Assembly (NCBI GenBank): GCA_963721405.1
Contig: CAVRJA010000008.1
Coordinates: forward strand, 1 to 64,000
Direction of reading: 5' to 3'
DNA from: JAFNAG01 sp963721405
Lineage (GTDB): Bacteria > Acidobacteriota > UBA6911
Length of the DNA stretch: 64,000 bases
Below are positions 17,935-26,962 of the stretch, in pieces. Both the position numbers and the translations under genes were made by a program. Under the pieces are notes generated by a model. That model was not told the origin of the DNA, made no database searches, and saw nothing but the letters and a program-made list of their open reading frames with translations. Position 1 is the first letter of the stretch, and each line of letters opens with the position of its first letter.

Positions 17935-18822
17935 TTATACACCTTCCCGCTGTTTGGAAAGCCGGGCGCGCTGCAGAATTCGTTCGGCAGCGTTCCGATG
18001 CGGATTGTCGATGAGGCGGCCGTCGAGGGTCGACAGCGCCCGGCCCCGGTCCTCGGCGTTTTCCAACTCAGCGAGCACCTTGCCCGCCCAATCCAGTTCC
18101 TCCGGCGTGACGTCAAAGATTTCGTTGATGACGGCAAGTTGCCCGGGATGCAGCACGCTCTTGCCGTCAAATCCCAGGCGGCGCGCCTGGGTGGCCTCCC
18201 GGCGCAAAAGATCGGGATTCCTGATGTCGAAACAGGGCGCATCAATAGCGTCAATCGATGCGGCGCGCGCGCCGGTCACGATCATCTGCAGGGCAAGCAG
18301 CAATTCGATCCGGTCATCCCCTTGCACGCAGCGCACGTCTTCGCAGTAATCTGCCGAGCCGAAGATGATCGAAGCCATGCGTCTCGACGAGGCCGCGATA
18401 TCGCGCGCGGCAAGGGCCCCAGACGCCGACTCGATCATGGCATGGAGCCGGAGCGCCCCAGGCGCCAAACCGGCGGAAGTCTCCAGTGCCAGTATCGCCC
18501 TGTCGGCCGACTGGATGTCCATGGGCGTTTCAATCTTCGGCAGGCAGATCCCGTCAGGCCGGCACGGCACGATCGCCGCCAGATCGCGTTGCCCTGCTTC
18601 CGAGGCCGGGCTGTTGACCCTCACCACCGTTTCCCGGACTCCAAAATCCAGCGACTTCAGCGCATTGACGGCGTTTGTGCGCGCCAGATCCTTTTTGGAT
18701 GCCGCAATCCCGTCCTCCAGGTTGAGCAGGAGCAAGTCCGCCGCAAACCCGGCCGACTTCGCGAGCATCTTCTCGCTGTCACAAGGGATGTATATTGCAC
18801 TTCGCCGGAGCCCGGTAATCAT
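17935..18822 (-). CDS. HpcH/HpaI-type CoA-ester lyase (CitE-like)
   Basis: About 295 residues forming a TIM barrel of the citrate lyase beta / malyl-CoA lyase superfamily. Visible signatures are RSAIYIPCDSEKMLAKS, the acidic LLNLEDGIA segment, RVNSP, CLPKIETP, HAMIESA, the metal-binding FGSADYCEDV and the closing FDGKSVLHPGQLAVIN. It probably cleaves or makes a C-C bond in a beta-hydroxyacyl-CoA such as malyl-, citramalyl- or citryl-CoA; the substrate is unresolved. The ATG at 18822 is chosen because GGAGG precedes it and the frame upstream of it lacks family sequence. It is divergent from the next gene. Confidence 0.85.
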   Translation of the reverse strand: MITGLRRSAIYIPCDSEKMLAKSAGFAADLLLLNLEDGIAASKKDLARTNAVNALKSLDFGVRETVVRVNSPASEAGQRDLAAIVPCRPDGICLPKIETPMDIQSADRAILALETSAGLAPGALRLHAMIESASGALAARDIAASSRRMASIIFGSADYCEDVRCVQGDDRIELLLALQMIVTGARAASIDAIDAPCFDIRNPDLLRREATQARRLGFDGKSVLHPGQLAVINEIFDVTPEELDWAGKVLAELENAEDRGRALSTLDGRLIDNPHRNAAERILQRARLSKQREGV

Positions 18823-19047
18823 GCGGGGAAAAATCCTCCAATGCAAATCCGCGTTTGGGAACCATGGCGGGGATAAAAAGGGGAGAGCCTCCTCGCGGCG
18901 CTGGTTCCACACGGAGAATTCCGCGGATTTTGTATGGGTTTGATTATACCAGATGAACCGCCTCTCAGTGTGGCCCATCCTCGATGCTCTAATGTGCTAT
19001 CATCAGTTTTTCGAGGGGGAACCGGGTTAGTCCGGCCGGCGGATCAA

Positions 19048-20031
19048 TTGGCAATTATCACCATCTCTCATCAGTATGGCACACGCGGCGAGAACCTTGC
19101 TTCGGAGCTTGCCCAACGGCTTGGATTTTCGCTCGTCACACCGGCCAAGGTTGATGAGGTCATCCATACCCGTTATCAGCTCGACTACTCGCTCTCGGGA
19201 GAAATCGGGCAAACGCCACGTGAGCATTACTCGAGCAAGGTTTTTGCCAATCTGATTTCGGCGATTCTGACCGACATGGCCGTCCTCGAGGATCTCGTGG
19301 TGCTCGAGTGCGGCGGCCAGTTCATTTTCCGCGCTTTTCCCAACGCCATGCACGTGCGCCTGGTCTCGGCGCGGGATATCCGGGCCCACAACATCATGCA
19401 GGACACGGGGGTCTCCTTCGACCAGGCGCTCAAAGACATGGATGAGCACTACCGCCGCAACGTGCGTTTCCTCCACTCCACCTTCCGGCGCCCCAGCGAA
19501 ACACCGGAGCGCTACGACCTCATCCTCAATGCCGGCGGCTTCGAACTCAGCCAGGCCGTAGAGCTGGTGATCTTTGCGGCACGGCAAAGAAAGCTCACTG
19601 ACTACGGCATGGTGTCCAACGAAAGCGCCGAACGGTCCCGCATGCGCAACCAGATCCGCCTCGTGCGCTCGCTGACGAAGCTGTCCATCGAACGCGACCA
19701 GTCGCTCCTCCAGTTTGCTCATCCGAGCGAAATGGTCTTCGCGCGGCTCCTGGACTTTTACGGCATCCGCTGGGAGTATGAACCCCGCACGTTTCCCCTC
19801 AGCCATGATGAGAATGGAAACATCACTGAGGCCTTCTCCCCCGATTTCTACCTCCCCGACAGCGACCTGTACGTCGAATTGACCACGATGAAGCAGGCGC
19901 TGGTCACAAAGAAAAACAGGAAGGTCAGGCGGTTGCGCGAGCTGTTTCCCGACATCAAGATCCGGCTGCTCTACCAGAAGGACTTCGAGGATCTCCTGTT
20001 CAAGTATTCCACCAAAAGCACAAGAGGATGA
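19048..20031 (+). CDS. Cytidylate kinase-like domain fused to PD-(D/E)XK-like domain
   Basis: The first 200 residues resemble the cytidylate kinase-like family: IITISHQYGTRGENLASELA, Arg-rich lid-like segments and repeated helices. The P-loop is degenerate, with YGTRGEN in place of the usual YGSGGRE. The last 100 residues look like a restriction-endonuclease fold: FARLLDFYGIRWEYEPRTFP, then SPDFYLPDSDLYVEL with Asp and Glu placed as in PD-(D/E)XK enzymes, then TTMKQALVTKKNRKVRRLRE. The fusion is followed after 9 nt by hpt, so they form one operon. The start is uncertain: TTG at 19048 begins the recognisable domain, and the frame stays open to 18934. The biochemical role is unknown. Confidence 0.65.
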   Translation: MAIITISHQYGTRGENLASELAQRLGFSLVTPAKVDEVIHTRYQLDYSLSGEIGQTPREHYSSKVFANLISAILTDMAVLEDLVVLECGGQFIFRAFPNAMHVRLVSARDIRAHNIMQDTGVSFDQALKDMDEHYRRNVRFLHSTFRRPSETPERYDLILNAGGFELSQAVELVIFAARQRKLTDYGMVSNESAERSRMRNQIRLVRSLTKLSIERDQSLLQFAHPSEMVFARLLDFYGIRWEYEPRTFPLSHDENGNITEAFSPDFYLPDSDLYVELTTMKQALVTKKNRKVRRLRELFPDIKIRLLYQKDFEDLLFKYSTKSTRG

Positions 20032-20040
20032 CGCGGAACC

Positions 20041-20583
20041 ATGGAAGAAGATCTGGAGCGGGTTCTATTCACTCACGAGCAGATTCATCAACGCATCGCG
20101 GAGGTCGCAGCCGAGATTTCACGCGACTACCGCGGACACGATCTGATGCTGGTCGGAGTCCTGAAGGGCGCCGTTTTCTTTTTGACCCACCTGGCCGAGG
20201 CCCTGGAGGTGCCGGTCCTGATCGATTTCCTGGGCATCGCGAGCTTTTCGCCCGGGCGGGCGCTGCCGGGCGTGGTCCGCATCTCCAAGGACCTGGACCT
20301 CGACATCATGGACAAGGATGTCCTGGTCGTCGAGGACATCGTGGACACCGGCCTGACGCTTCGGTACCTGCTCAACATCCTCTCGGGGCGCCAGCCGAGC
20401 AGTCTCGCCGTCTGCACGTTCCTGGATAAGGCCACGCGCCGGCTGGTCGACATCCCGGTAAAGTACCGGTGCTTTGAAATCCCGGACCGTTTTGTCGTCG
20501 GGTTCGGACTCGATTACAACCAGCAATACCGGTCCCTCCGGAGCGTGGGCATCCTCAAGAGCCACATCTATCAAGGCAAGTAA
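20041..20583 (+). CDS. hpt: Hypoxanthine phosphoribosyltransferase
   Basis: A 180-residue purine-salvage enzyme joining hypoxanthine or guanine to PRPP in the cytoplasm. The PRPP-binding loop VLVVEDIVDTGLTLRYLL is intact. LVGVLKGAVFFLTHLAEAL near the N terminus and the C-terminal FVVGFGLDYNQQYRSLRSVG match type I HPRTs. Length is normal. The gene follows the kinase-like/nuclease-like fusion by 9 nt and is probably translated from the same message. Confidence 0.95.
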   Translation: MEEDLERVLFTHEQIHQRIAEVAAEISRDYRGHDLMLVGVLKGAVFFLTHLAEALEVPVLIDFLGIASFSPGRALPGVVRISKDLDLDIMDKDVLVVEDIVDTGLTLRYLLNILSGRQPSSLAVCTFLDKATRRLVDIPVKYRCFEIPDRFVVGFGLDYNQQYRSLRSVGILKSHIYQGK

Positions 20584-20649
20584 CCGGCCGAAGACATCTG
20601 AGGTTGTCTGTGAAGGTCACGTTTCGCATCTTTGCTGAAGCCGCATTGT

Positions 20650-20687
20650 GCCGGCGGGACGCCTAATGCCATTTACTTTTTTGGCGG
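20650..20687 (+). repeat. Dispersed CGCCTAATGC repeat, copy C (left island edge)
   Basis: The sequence GCCGGCGGGACGCCTAATGC then CATTTACTTTTTTGG is a close relative of copies A and B and almost the inverse of copy D at 27910-27952. C and D face inward and bracket the accessory island. Confidence 0.7.
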
Positions 20688-21355
20688 CTATCTGTCTCCC
20701 CCTTTTGCTTGGAACTGGCCGGGGCTGATTATCGCGATCGCCTGGATCGGGCGCAGCCGATTGTGAAGCGGCATCCCTACCGGGTGCTCGGCAACAGCAT
20801 GGCACTTGCTGCATGGCGTAATGGACCGGTCGTGGACATTCATCGTGGCTGGTCCGCTGGTCATTCCTTGGATCACCGTCGAGCAACAGATGATCAATGC
20901 CAAAAGCTTATGAGTTTCACCTCCGGCGGCCTGTCCATGCTGCTTTCGAAGTTTCGGCCGTGGATGCAAAATCGGGGCCCTGCTCCGCCATGGCCCGAGA
21001 ATCTTGCAGGGATCCAAATCTCCCCCAGATTCAGCTGTTCAAGCTGGAGCCTGACCGAATCGTGCAGTGTGGTCGAGCTTGAACTGCGATAACTAACTTC
21101 AAAGCCTCCATTCCGAAGGCCCTCTTAATGGAAGGCAATCTCGGATCTCCGCATCCGGCGCAACGGATCGGCATTGTATTCCGCACTTGATCCTGAAAGC
21201 GATCGATATAGTTCCTCCCGGCAAAATTCAACCGGGACGTGAGTATCAATCCCCCGCTGATTCCTGAAGCCGCGCCAGCCCTCACGAAATTTCGCTCAAA
21301 TCTGCGGTAGACAGTTAGATGGGGTAGCGGCCTTCCGTTCGCAGGAGGCTGATAT
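20688..21355. other. Gene-free stretch with possible decayed ORF
   Basis: An open frame at 20709-21092 (127 codons, beginning MELAGADYRDRLDRAQPIVK) has a protein-like first half (VKRHPYRVLGNSMALAAWRN, GPVVDIHRGWSAGHSLDHRR) and a low-quality second half. I recognise no family, and it has no ribosome binding site. It is best read as a remnant left beside the transposase. Confidence 0.3.
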
Positions 21356-22942
21356 ATGGGAGAGGTCTACCCAAATCCTGTCGCTTATCTCCCGGAGGAA
21401 ATCTCACCCGGCTATTGCGCACTCGTGCCTGCCGAACCGGACCATATTGTTTGTGAAAGCGTTGGGACCTATGTACCCCGCAATCCCGAAAAGACGATTC
21501 TTTATCGTGTCGTCGCAGAAAATCTGGAGACCTTCCTGGCCCGGCAACGGAATCGAGACCGGGTGGTGCCGCGCTTCGTTGAACAGGAACTGCGGGCATT
21601 TCTCGATTGTGGGATCTTGGCGCAAGGTTTTTTGAGGGTCCACTGCGATGCCTGCGGACTGGATCGGGTCGTCCCATATTCTTGCAAAAAAAGGGGATTC
21701 TGTCCGTCGTGCGGGGGGCGGCGCATGGCTGACACAGCCGCGCATCTGGTGGATCGCGTTTTCCCGGAAGTGCCCGTCCGGCAGTGGGTGCTTTCAGTCC
21801 CTTATGCATTGCGCTATCGCCTTGCATACGACTCCTCCCTGGTCAGGGACGTTTTGGAGATATTTGTACGAACCATCTTTGCTTCCATCCGCCGCAGGGC
21901 TGGCATTCCTGCCTCGAACCGGCAGGCCCGTTGCGGCGCCGTTGCTTTCATTCAGCGCTTCAGTGATGCCCTCAATCTCGATCCTCATTTCCATGTCCTC
22001 GCAATGGATGGCATCTATGTGATTGACGGTGGCGAACCGGTAATGCGGCATGTGCCCCCTCCGAGTGATCAGGAAATTGCTCGTGTGGCGGAGCGAATTC
22101 ATCGTCGCGTAACAAGGCTCATGGAGAATCGCGGCTTGGGAACGCAAGCCGATCCGGACGATGCGGACGCCTTGCGGCGCGACGAACCGTTGCTCGCCGA
22201 ACTCTACGGCGCATCGGTCTCGGGGCGCGTGGCGACGGGACCGCGCGCCGGCATGCGCATCGCGAGAGTGGGGGACGAGGTGGATCCCGAAGATGGCGCC
22301 CTGTCATCCGGCCCCTGCTGCGCAGCGGTTGCCGGCTTCAGCGTCCATGCCGGTGTCCGCGTCCCGGCACGCGACCGCCTGCGACTGGAGCGTCTCGCGA
22401 GATATGCCGGCCGTCCTCCGCTTGCAACGGAGCGACTGTCGCTATTGCCGGATGGCAGGGTTCTTTATCGGCTCAAACGGCGCTGGCGCGACGGAACAAC
22501 GCACGTGATCTATGAGCCATTGGAGCTGATGGAGAGGCTCGCAGCGCTTGTACATCCGCGCAGGTTCAATATTACAAGGTTCTACGGAATTTTTGCGCCT
22601 GCGGCAAGCCTCAGGCCCCGGGTGATTCCGGAGGCAGAATCCTCAACTCCGCCCCGGCATCCGGGCTGTCAATCCGGGATCGAGGCTCCGGCAACCGAAC
22701 CTGGAAAGACAAAGAAAAAGCGTGGCTGTCAACCGAGAAATTACCAGTGGGCTACCCTCATGGAACGTGTGTTCGAGTTGGACGTTCTGGCTTGTCCTCG
22801 CTGCGGCGGGCGGATGAGAATACTCGCTGCCATCGATACCCCGGATGCAATCCATAAGATTCTAACCTGCCTTGACCTCCCCACGAGGCCTCCGCCCATC
22901 GCCCCTCCGGTTTCAGGCCCAGAGACGGCGTATGCATGGTAG
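21356..22942 (+). CDS. IS91-family (HUH) transposase
   Basis: A 528-residue rolling-circle transposase. The N-terminal zinc-binding domain shows CDACG and CPSCGGRRMADTAAH. The HUH nuclease signature is DPHFHVLAMDGIYV near residue 215. The conserved segments RLERLARYAGRPPLATERLS, ITRFYGIFAPAASLR and the C-terminal zinc pair LACPRCGGRMRILA match IS91/IS801 relatives. The frame is intact, and CAGGAGG precedes the ATG. Elements of this type move without terminal inverted repeats and can carry flanking DNA by one-ended transposition, which suits the patchwork island downstream. Confidence 0.9.
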   Translation: MGEVYPNPVAYLPEEISPGYCALVPAEPDHIVCESVGTYVPRNPEKTILYRVVAENLETFLARQRNRDRVVPRFVEQELRAFLDCGILAQGFLRVHCDACGLDRVVPYSCKKRGFCPSCGGRRMADTAAHLVDRVFPEVPVRQWVLSVPYALRYRLAYDSSLVRDVLEIFVRTIFASIRRRAGIPASNRQARCGAVAFIQRFSDALNLDPHFHVLAMDGIYVIDGGEPVMRHVPPPSDQEIARVAERIHRRVTRLMENRGLGTQADPDDADALRRDEPLLAELYGASVSGRVATGPRAGMRIARVGDEVDPEDGALSSGPCCAAVAGFSVHAGVRVPARDRLRLERLARYAGRPPLATERLSLLPDGRVLYRLKRRWRDGTTHVIYEPLELMERLAALVHPRRFNITRFYGIFAPAASLRPRVIPEAESSTPPRHPGCQSGIEAPATEPGKTKKKRGCQPRNYQWATLMERVFELDVLACPRCGGRMRILAAIDTPDAIHKILTCLDLPTRPPPIAPPVSGPETAYAW

Positions 22943-22987
22943 CAGAGCGACCAATCCGCTCTGCCATTGGGTGGACGTGCGCCCAAA
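21356..22987 (+). mobile_element. IS91-type element, ends not fully defined
   Basis: The element is defined by its transposase plus two small hairpins straight after the stop: an 8-bp stem GCAGAGCG/CGCTCTGC (22942-22964) and a 5-bp stem TTGGG/CCCAA (22968-22987). IS91-like elements have a structured origin end on the 3' side of the transposase, so these may be part of it. I cannot place the exact boundaries. Confidence 0.5.
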
Positions 22988-23026
22988 CGGCTGAGCGAGG
23001 CTGCTAATCTGCCCTGCAATCAGGTA

Positions 23027-23192
23027 TAGGCCTGTCAAAAAACAGGATCCCGGAGCTCTGTTCGGATGTACGATGCTGCCTGGAAGGCGCACAAACGCCG
23101 AAGTTTACATATCGTATTTTATCAGCAGCTGGAGATAGGGGATCCTGAAGAGGCAGCCATTAACATCAGGCAGCCAATTCTACTTATCCTTA
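23027..23192 (+). repeat. 166-bp direct repeat, copy 1
   Basis: It begins TAGGCCTGTCAAAAAACAGG and ends CTACTTATCCTTA. It is identical over its full length to 26963-27128 in the same orientation. It lies 84 nt after the transposase stop. The 330 nt that follow, up to the next gene, show no coding sequence. Confidence 0.9.
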
Positions 23193-23522
23193 ATGTTGAA
23201 TTCTCGCCATAAAGCGCCTGTAAATATCTAACACCGTTATGGTTGCTGACCCGCATCATCCTTGTTGAGACAATTAATACTAACCGAATGCTCTGGGGAA
23301 CTTTTTGAGTCGAGGGGCATCTAACAAAATCATTGATGGGGCAGGTGTGTGCCCAGCGCCACATAAATGTGGCCCCTTGACCAGAATTACAATAGCGGGG
23401 AGAATGGAAAACTGAAAGTTTTCTTGAAGCTTTTGCTTACAAATGTTGTGCTGATGTTTGGACAAACAGGTTAATGGCCCCTCGTTTCCCATCTCAAACG
23501 GACTTTACGGAATGAGGCAAAA

Positions 23523-25133
23523 ATGCATAAACGCATAACTGCATCCGTTTTGATCATCGCAGTGGTTTGTGTCGTTACATTGCTGTATTTCCATTCATCT
23601 CTAAGGCATAATTCTGCAAAGCAAGCATCACCGATCTCCACGTCCCCTTCAAAATCAGATCGTGACGGTGCGAATGGCAATCACTTATCCGGGACGACGT
23701 CAGCCCCGGGAGGTTTGGCGAATGCGCCGGGACAAAGTGCAGCATCGATAAGTGAAGTTGTGAATTCTGTTCCAAAGGTGTTCTTATTCAATGGTGTCGT
23801 CATTAGCTCCGCGGATAAAAAACGTATTACTGACGCTATCGTAAAACTAGTGGTTCAAAACGAAAAGCCAGTCATAACGGAAAAGAAGGTAAACGAGAAC
23901 GGTGCGTTTTCTTTTGAAGCTCCAGGCGGATATCGATACGAAATCTATGCGTCTGCTCCAGGATTCAAGGAGTACCTGGAACGCGGATTGCAGGTAGATC
24001 GATCTTATTTCAATCTCGAAATACCGTTGGACCCTTACCTAAAACTCGAGGGCAAGGTTTTGGATAGCCGATCAAATCCAATCGTCGGTGCAATTGTGAC
24101 CGCGAGCCATGAACCGGGCAAGAGGGGCTGGGTCGCTACAAGCAGTCGAGGGGGATACTTTGAAATAGCGGATATTCCGGAAGAGGGGAAGTATTTTGTC
24201 AGGGCCAGGCATTCATCATTCACAATGGAGGATTATGCCGTTGTGCTTGTTCCCGAGGACGCGAGTCTCATACTTCGAATGAAGCCTGTGGTTCAATACG
24301 GCAACATAGAGATTAAGTGCATCGATTCCAAGGGCCGACCAGTTGCTGGCGCTGAAATCAGACTCACGGAAAAGCAAGAATCGCAGGAGAAAACTGAAGA
24401 TGCGAATACTCGCATTTCAGCTTCTATCGTCTCCGATAACAAGGGTTTTGGACGACTCGAAAAAGTCAAGGTTGGCGATTATGGATTCACAGTTTTGCGA
24501 GTGCAGGGGTACAAATTAGTAAGGGCGCCAAACGAAGGTCTCCAATCCGTCGCCAATATCACCAAGCAATTCGAATTTACATTTGACCCTGATTCCGTTC
24601 CCCCCTTTTTGGGGGTGGTTGTTAACGAGAGAAATGAGCCTATTGCTGGAGCTGTAATTTGGGCAAGAACCTCAGATCCCAAAGCGTCAGGATTGGGAGC
24701 GGGCAAGACAGATGAAGAAGGCCGGTTCCGATTTGTCCCAAGCAACGATGTCGTTTACACCCTTTCGGTAACCCACCGAGACTACGTGTCGTTAAAGATT
24801 CCTGAAATGAAACCGTCAGAAACGGAATTGCGTTTGGTAATGAATTCAGGTCTGACGCTAGCTGGGTCTACAAGCGAGAGCAACGGCAATCCCGTGGAAA
24901 AATTTCGTCTTCACTTTTTGTTGCCGGACACAAAAGAGGAGGTTAAGGCCCTTAGTTTTACCGCCATTGACGGGCAATTCGCGGCGCGCGGCCTTCCTCC
25001 TGGCAATTATCAGCTTGTGCTCGAACTGCCGAACAAAGAAAGTTATCAAACGCAGCTTGAACTCGACAAATCAATGCAGGTAATCGTTTTGCTCGATACT
25101 GAACGGCGAGAGATCCGCATTTTGAAACACTAG
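23523..25133 (+). CDS. Membrane-anchored protein with carboxypeptidase-regulatory-like repeats
   Basis: A 536-residue protein with an N-terminal membrane anchor or signal (TASVLIIAVVCVVTLLYFHS), a Ser/Gly/Pro-rich spacer to about residue 75, and then four to five tandem beta-sandwich repeats of the CarboxypepD-regulatory type. Repeat cores read YLKLEGKVLDSRSNPIVGAI, IEIKCIDSKGRPVAGAEIRL and FLGVVVNERNEPIAGAVIWA, with DEEGRFRF-type turns. These domains are usually extracellular and structural or adhesive. The base composition is visibly AT-richer than the neighbours. Together with the flanking 166-bp repeats this suggests horizontal acquisition. No catalytic domain is visible. Confidence 0.75.
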   Translation: MHKRITASVLIIAVVCVVTLLYFHSSLRHNSAKQASPISTSPSKSDRDGANGNHLSGTTSAPGGLANAPGQSAASISEVVNSVPKVFLFNGVVISSADKKRITDAIVKLVVQNEKPVITEKKVNENGAFSFEAPGGYRYEIYASAPGFKEYLERGLQVDRSYFNLEIPLDPYLKLEGKVLDSRSNPIVGAIVTASHEPGKRGWVATSSRGGYFEIADIPEEGKYFVRARHSSFTMEDYAVVLVPEDASLILRMKPVVQYGNIEIKCIDSKGRPVAGAEIRLTEKQESQEKTEDANTRISASIVSDNKGFGRLEKVKVGDYGFTVLRVQGYKLVRAPNEGLQSVANITKQFEFTFDPDSVPPFLGVVVNERNEPIAGAVIWARTSDPKASGLGAGKTDEEGRFRFVPSNDVVYTLSVTHRDYVSLKIPEMKPSETELRLVMNSGLTLAGSTSESNGNPVEKFRLHFLLPDTKEEVKALSFTAIDGQFAARGLPPGNYQLVLELPNKESYQTQLELDKSMQVIVLLDTERREIRILKH

Positions 25134-25294
25134 TTGTCGATCTGCGCGTTCACCCTTGCGGGTCCGTTCGCGGGATTCTGGGCGTAATCCGGCGAAACCG
25201 GAAATCACTATCGCTGTTCCCGGGACCAGCCGGTCAGCCGAGCAATGTCCTGAAGTGCCGTAGCAATCTGATGCGGCAATGCCGCTGGGGCGCC

Positions 25295-25492
25295 TTAGGC
25301 GGGCACCTGTTCGTAAGTGAACGAAGGAATCTGGGTGCGCTCGCGCGCATGTTCAATCGTGATTGCACAAATGTTGCCGTCACGATCCAGGTCCATGATC
25401 GTGTTCTCGTCCAGGTCTTTGGTTTCGAGAGCCGCGGCCTCGCGGAATTCAATGCAAAGTGTGTCGGTATCTGCAAAATATTTGATTTTCAT
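25295..25492 (-). CDS. DUF2283 small protein
   Basis: A 65-residue protein matching the DUF2283 pattern: MKIKYFADTDTLCIEFRE at the N terminus, then DLDENTIMDLDRDGNICAIT and IEHARER. Such proteins are commonly encoded beside small toxin-like partners. Its start overlaps the stop of the upstream gene by 4 nt, so the pair behaves like a toxin-antitoxin unit; this role is inference. The 25134-25294 interval to the preceding gene holds nothing I can identify. Confidence 0.7.
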   Translation of the reverse strand: MKIKYFADTDTLCIEFREAAALETKDLDENTIMDLDRDGNICAITIEHARERTQIPSFTYEQVPA

Positions 25493-25698
25493 GGCACGAA
25501 CGACCGATCGAAGAACGCGTTATGCACGGTTTCGCCATCAGGCAGCAAAACGACCCGTAAGTATCTCCCATCGGCTTCCTGGATCGGAGCCCAGCGTCGT
25601 ATGCGTCCATCCTGCTGCACGATTTCCCGATCAGGATCCCTGACGACTCGCTCCATCCACTCCAGCCTTATTGCCGAGCGATCTGGACGCTGCCGCAT
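25489..25698 (-). CDS. Small DUF4258-like protein, putative toxin partner
   Basis: A 69-residue basic protein starting MRQRPDRSAIRLEWMERVVR and containing DGRIRRWAPIQEADGRYLRV and LPDGETVHNAFFDR. This pattern recurs in proteins annotated as DUF4258-like next to DUF2283 proteins. The frame is open to 25800, but a TATAAT box on the minus strand at 25732-25737 would start transcription near 25725, so the ATG at 25698 is the likely start. Translation is coupled to the downstream DUF2283 gene through a 4-nt overlap. Confidence 0.6.
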   Translation of the reverse strand: MRQRPDRSAIRLEWMERVVRDPDREIVQQDGRIRRWAPIQEADGRYLRVVLLPDGETVHNAFFDRSFVP

Positions 25699-25902
25699 GG
25701 TATCGAAATACCGTGTGAATTTCGCGTCTCTATTATAGCAGACCTCTTCATGGATGATGCCGCAGGACTGAGATGGCCGTATAACGGATAAACCGTACAT
25801 TGCCGGCCAGGTTGGGAGCGGAGTAATCCCGAAGCAATAGCAGGGTTGCAGGCGGCCTTAGCAGCACAAGGATTTGACCCCCGTCAATATGCGGCGGGAT
25901 CG

Positions 25903-26148
25903 TTACTTGCTAAACAGCTCCTCGGCAAATGCCCGCCAATCCATATTCAGATGGCCCGCAATATCTCTGAGGATTGCCTGCAAGGTACCCACGCGCAGCG
26001 GCTTGTGCCGCGGAATCGTAACGTGATGCTCGCCATTCAGGGAGGTCGTGATGCGAATGTGGCTCCCGGTCTGTCGTGTTGATTCGTACCCATACCGTCG
26101 GAGCAATGAAATGAGGTCCTCACCACCGATGTCGCGGGGAATCCTCAT
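25903..26148 (-). CDS. hicA: HicA-type mRNA interferase toxin
   Basis: An 81-residue protein with a double-stranded-RNA-binding-like HicA fold. The hallmark Gly-Ser-His of the active site is present in RRYGYESTRQTGSHIRI, followed by HHVTIPRHKPLRVGTLQAIL, the conserved second half. HicA toxins cleave mRNA until neutralised by HicB. Its start lies within the last codons of the partner gene (4-nt overlap). The order antitoxin then toxin is opposite to the commonest hicAB layout but is seen elsewhere. Confidence 0.85.
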   Translation of the reverse strand: MRIPRDIGGEDLISLLRRYGYESTRQTGSHIRITTSLNGEHHVTIPRHKPLRVGTLQAILRDIAGHLNMDWRAFAEELFSK

Positions 26149-26354
26149 CGTGCCAGCACCTCCTCGCGAACAAAGTGCAATCGGATCACGGGAGGAATCT
26201 CCCCGGGCTCGAAGTGGCAGTTGACCGCATCACGGATTGCCTCACGAAGTTCATCCCATGATTCTGCTTCTGTGAAGATGGAGTGGCCCAAGGCCTTTGC
26301 CGTGAAACCGCCCTCCGGGGCTTCTTCGACCAAAAATATGACTTCGCTGGCCAT
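26145..26354 (-). CDS. hicB: HicB-like antitoxin
   Basis: A 69-residue protein with the partial RNase-H-like HicB fold: VIFLVEEAPEGGFTAKALGH then SIFTEAESWDELREAIRDAV. No C-terminal DNA-binding domain is present, so it would neutralise HicA but may not repress transcription itself. The ATG at 26354 is preferred over a TTG one codon upstream because AGGAGG lies 8 nt before it. The 280 nt upstream, to the truncated gene, hold no recognisable feature. Confidence 0.75.
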   Translation of the reverse strand: MASEVIFLVEEAPEGGFTAKALGHSIFTEAESWDELREAIRDAVNCHFEPGEIPPVIRLHFVREEVLAR

Positions 26355-26635
26355 CAATTATGCCTCCTGGATTTGTCCCATCCCGATTGTACGATGCTGC
26401 GACGACGCTGGCAATTGCAGAATAGCTCGCCTGCACTTGAGCCGGTTGATGGACCGATTGTGCTCAAATTTCGCCCCTTGGATTCACCTTTTTGTTGGAA
26501 CCTGATTGGAGTGCTGGAACACCCGCAACCGCAAAATCGGCAAAATCATGACTGCAGAGTGTCTGGCTTGGATCGTGGAATGTCAATCGTTTCGACGCGG
26601 CCGGGTTCTTGGCGAAGCACAAGCCATGCTCCGGG

Positions 26636-26962
26636 CTACGACCGGGGCTTGATGATTTCGAAGGGGATGGCCGGCAAGGTGCCCAGCGGTATGCGCTGCT
26701 GGTTTGGCCGCGGCCTGGCATCTCCTTCCGGGGGTCTCCTCTCACCGGAAATGGTCACGATCAGGTTTCCTTTCGTGCCGGCCTTGGCTTTTTCGGGGTC
26801 GCATTGCAGGACCAGTTCGGTGCCCCCGGAACTTGGGGTGGACTCGACCAGCCGGATCCCTTCAGGGGGGTCGCTTAGTTCGAAATCGACTTTGGCGAGC
26901 ACGTTGTTGGGCGGCAGCTGGACTCGAACCTGAATCTTTGAAGTTTCCCCGGGCGTGAACTT
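26636..26962 (-). pseudogene. 3' fragment of an unidentified gene, cut by the 166-bp repeat
   Basis: The last 108 codons of a gene remain (KFTPGETSKIQVRVQLPPNN, VDFELSDPPEGIRLVES, GNLIVTISGERRPPEG, ending EIIKPRS). The reading frame runs without a start straight into the 166-bp repeat copy 2 at 26963, whose sequence is not part of the gene. The 5' part is not found elsewhere in the window. The fragment looks like a beta-sandwich domain of a secreted protein. Confidence 0.6.

Noticed and set aside
26388..26400. 13-nt match TGTACGATGCTGC shared with the inside of the 166-bp repeat
   Set aside because: It is too short and isolated, with no flanking similarity; treated as chance or as an unprovable scrap.
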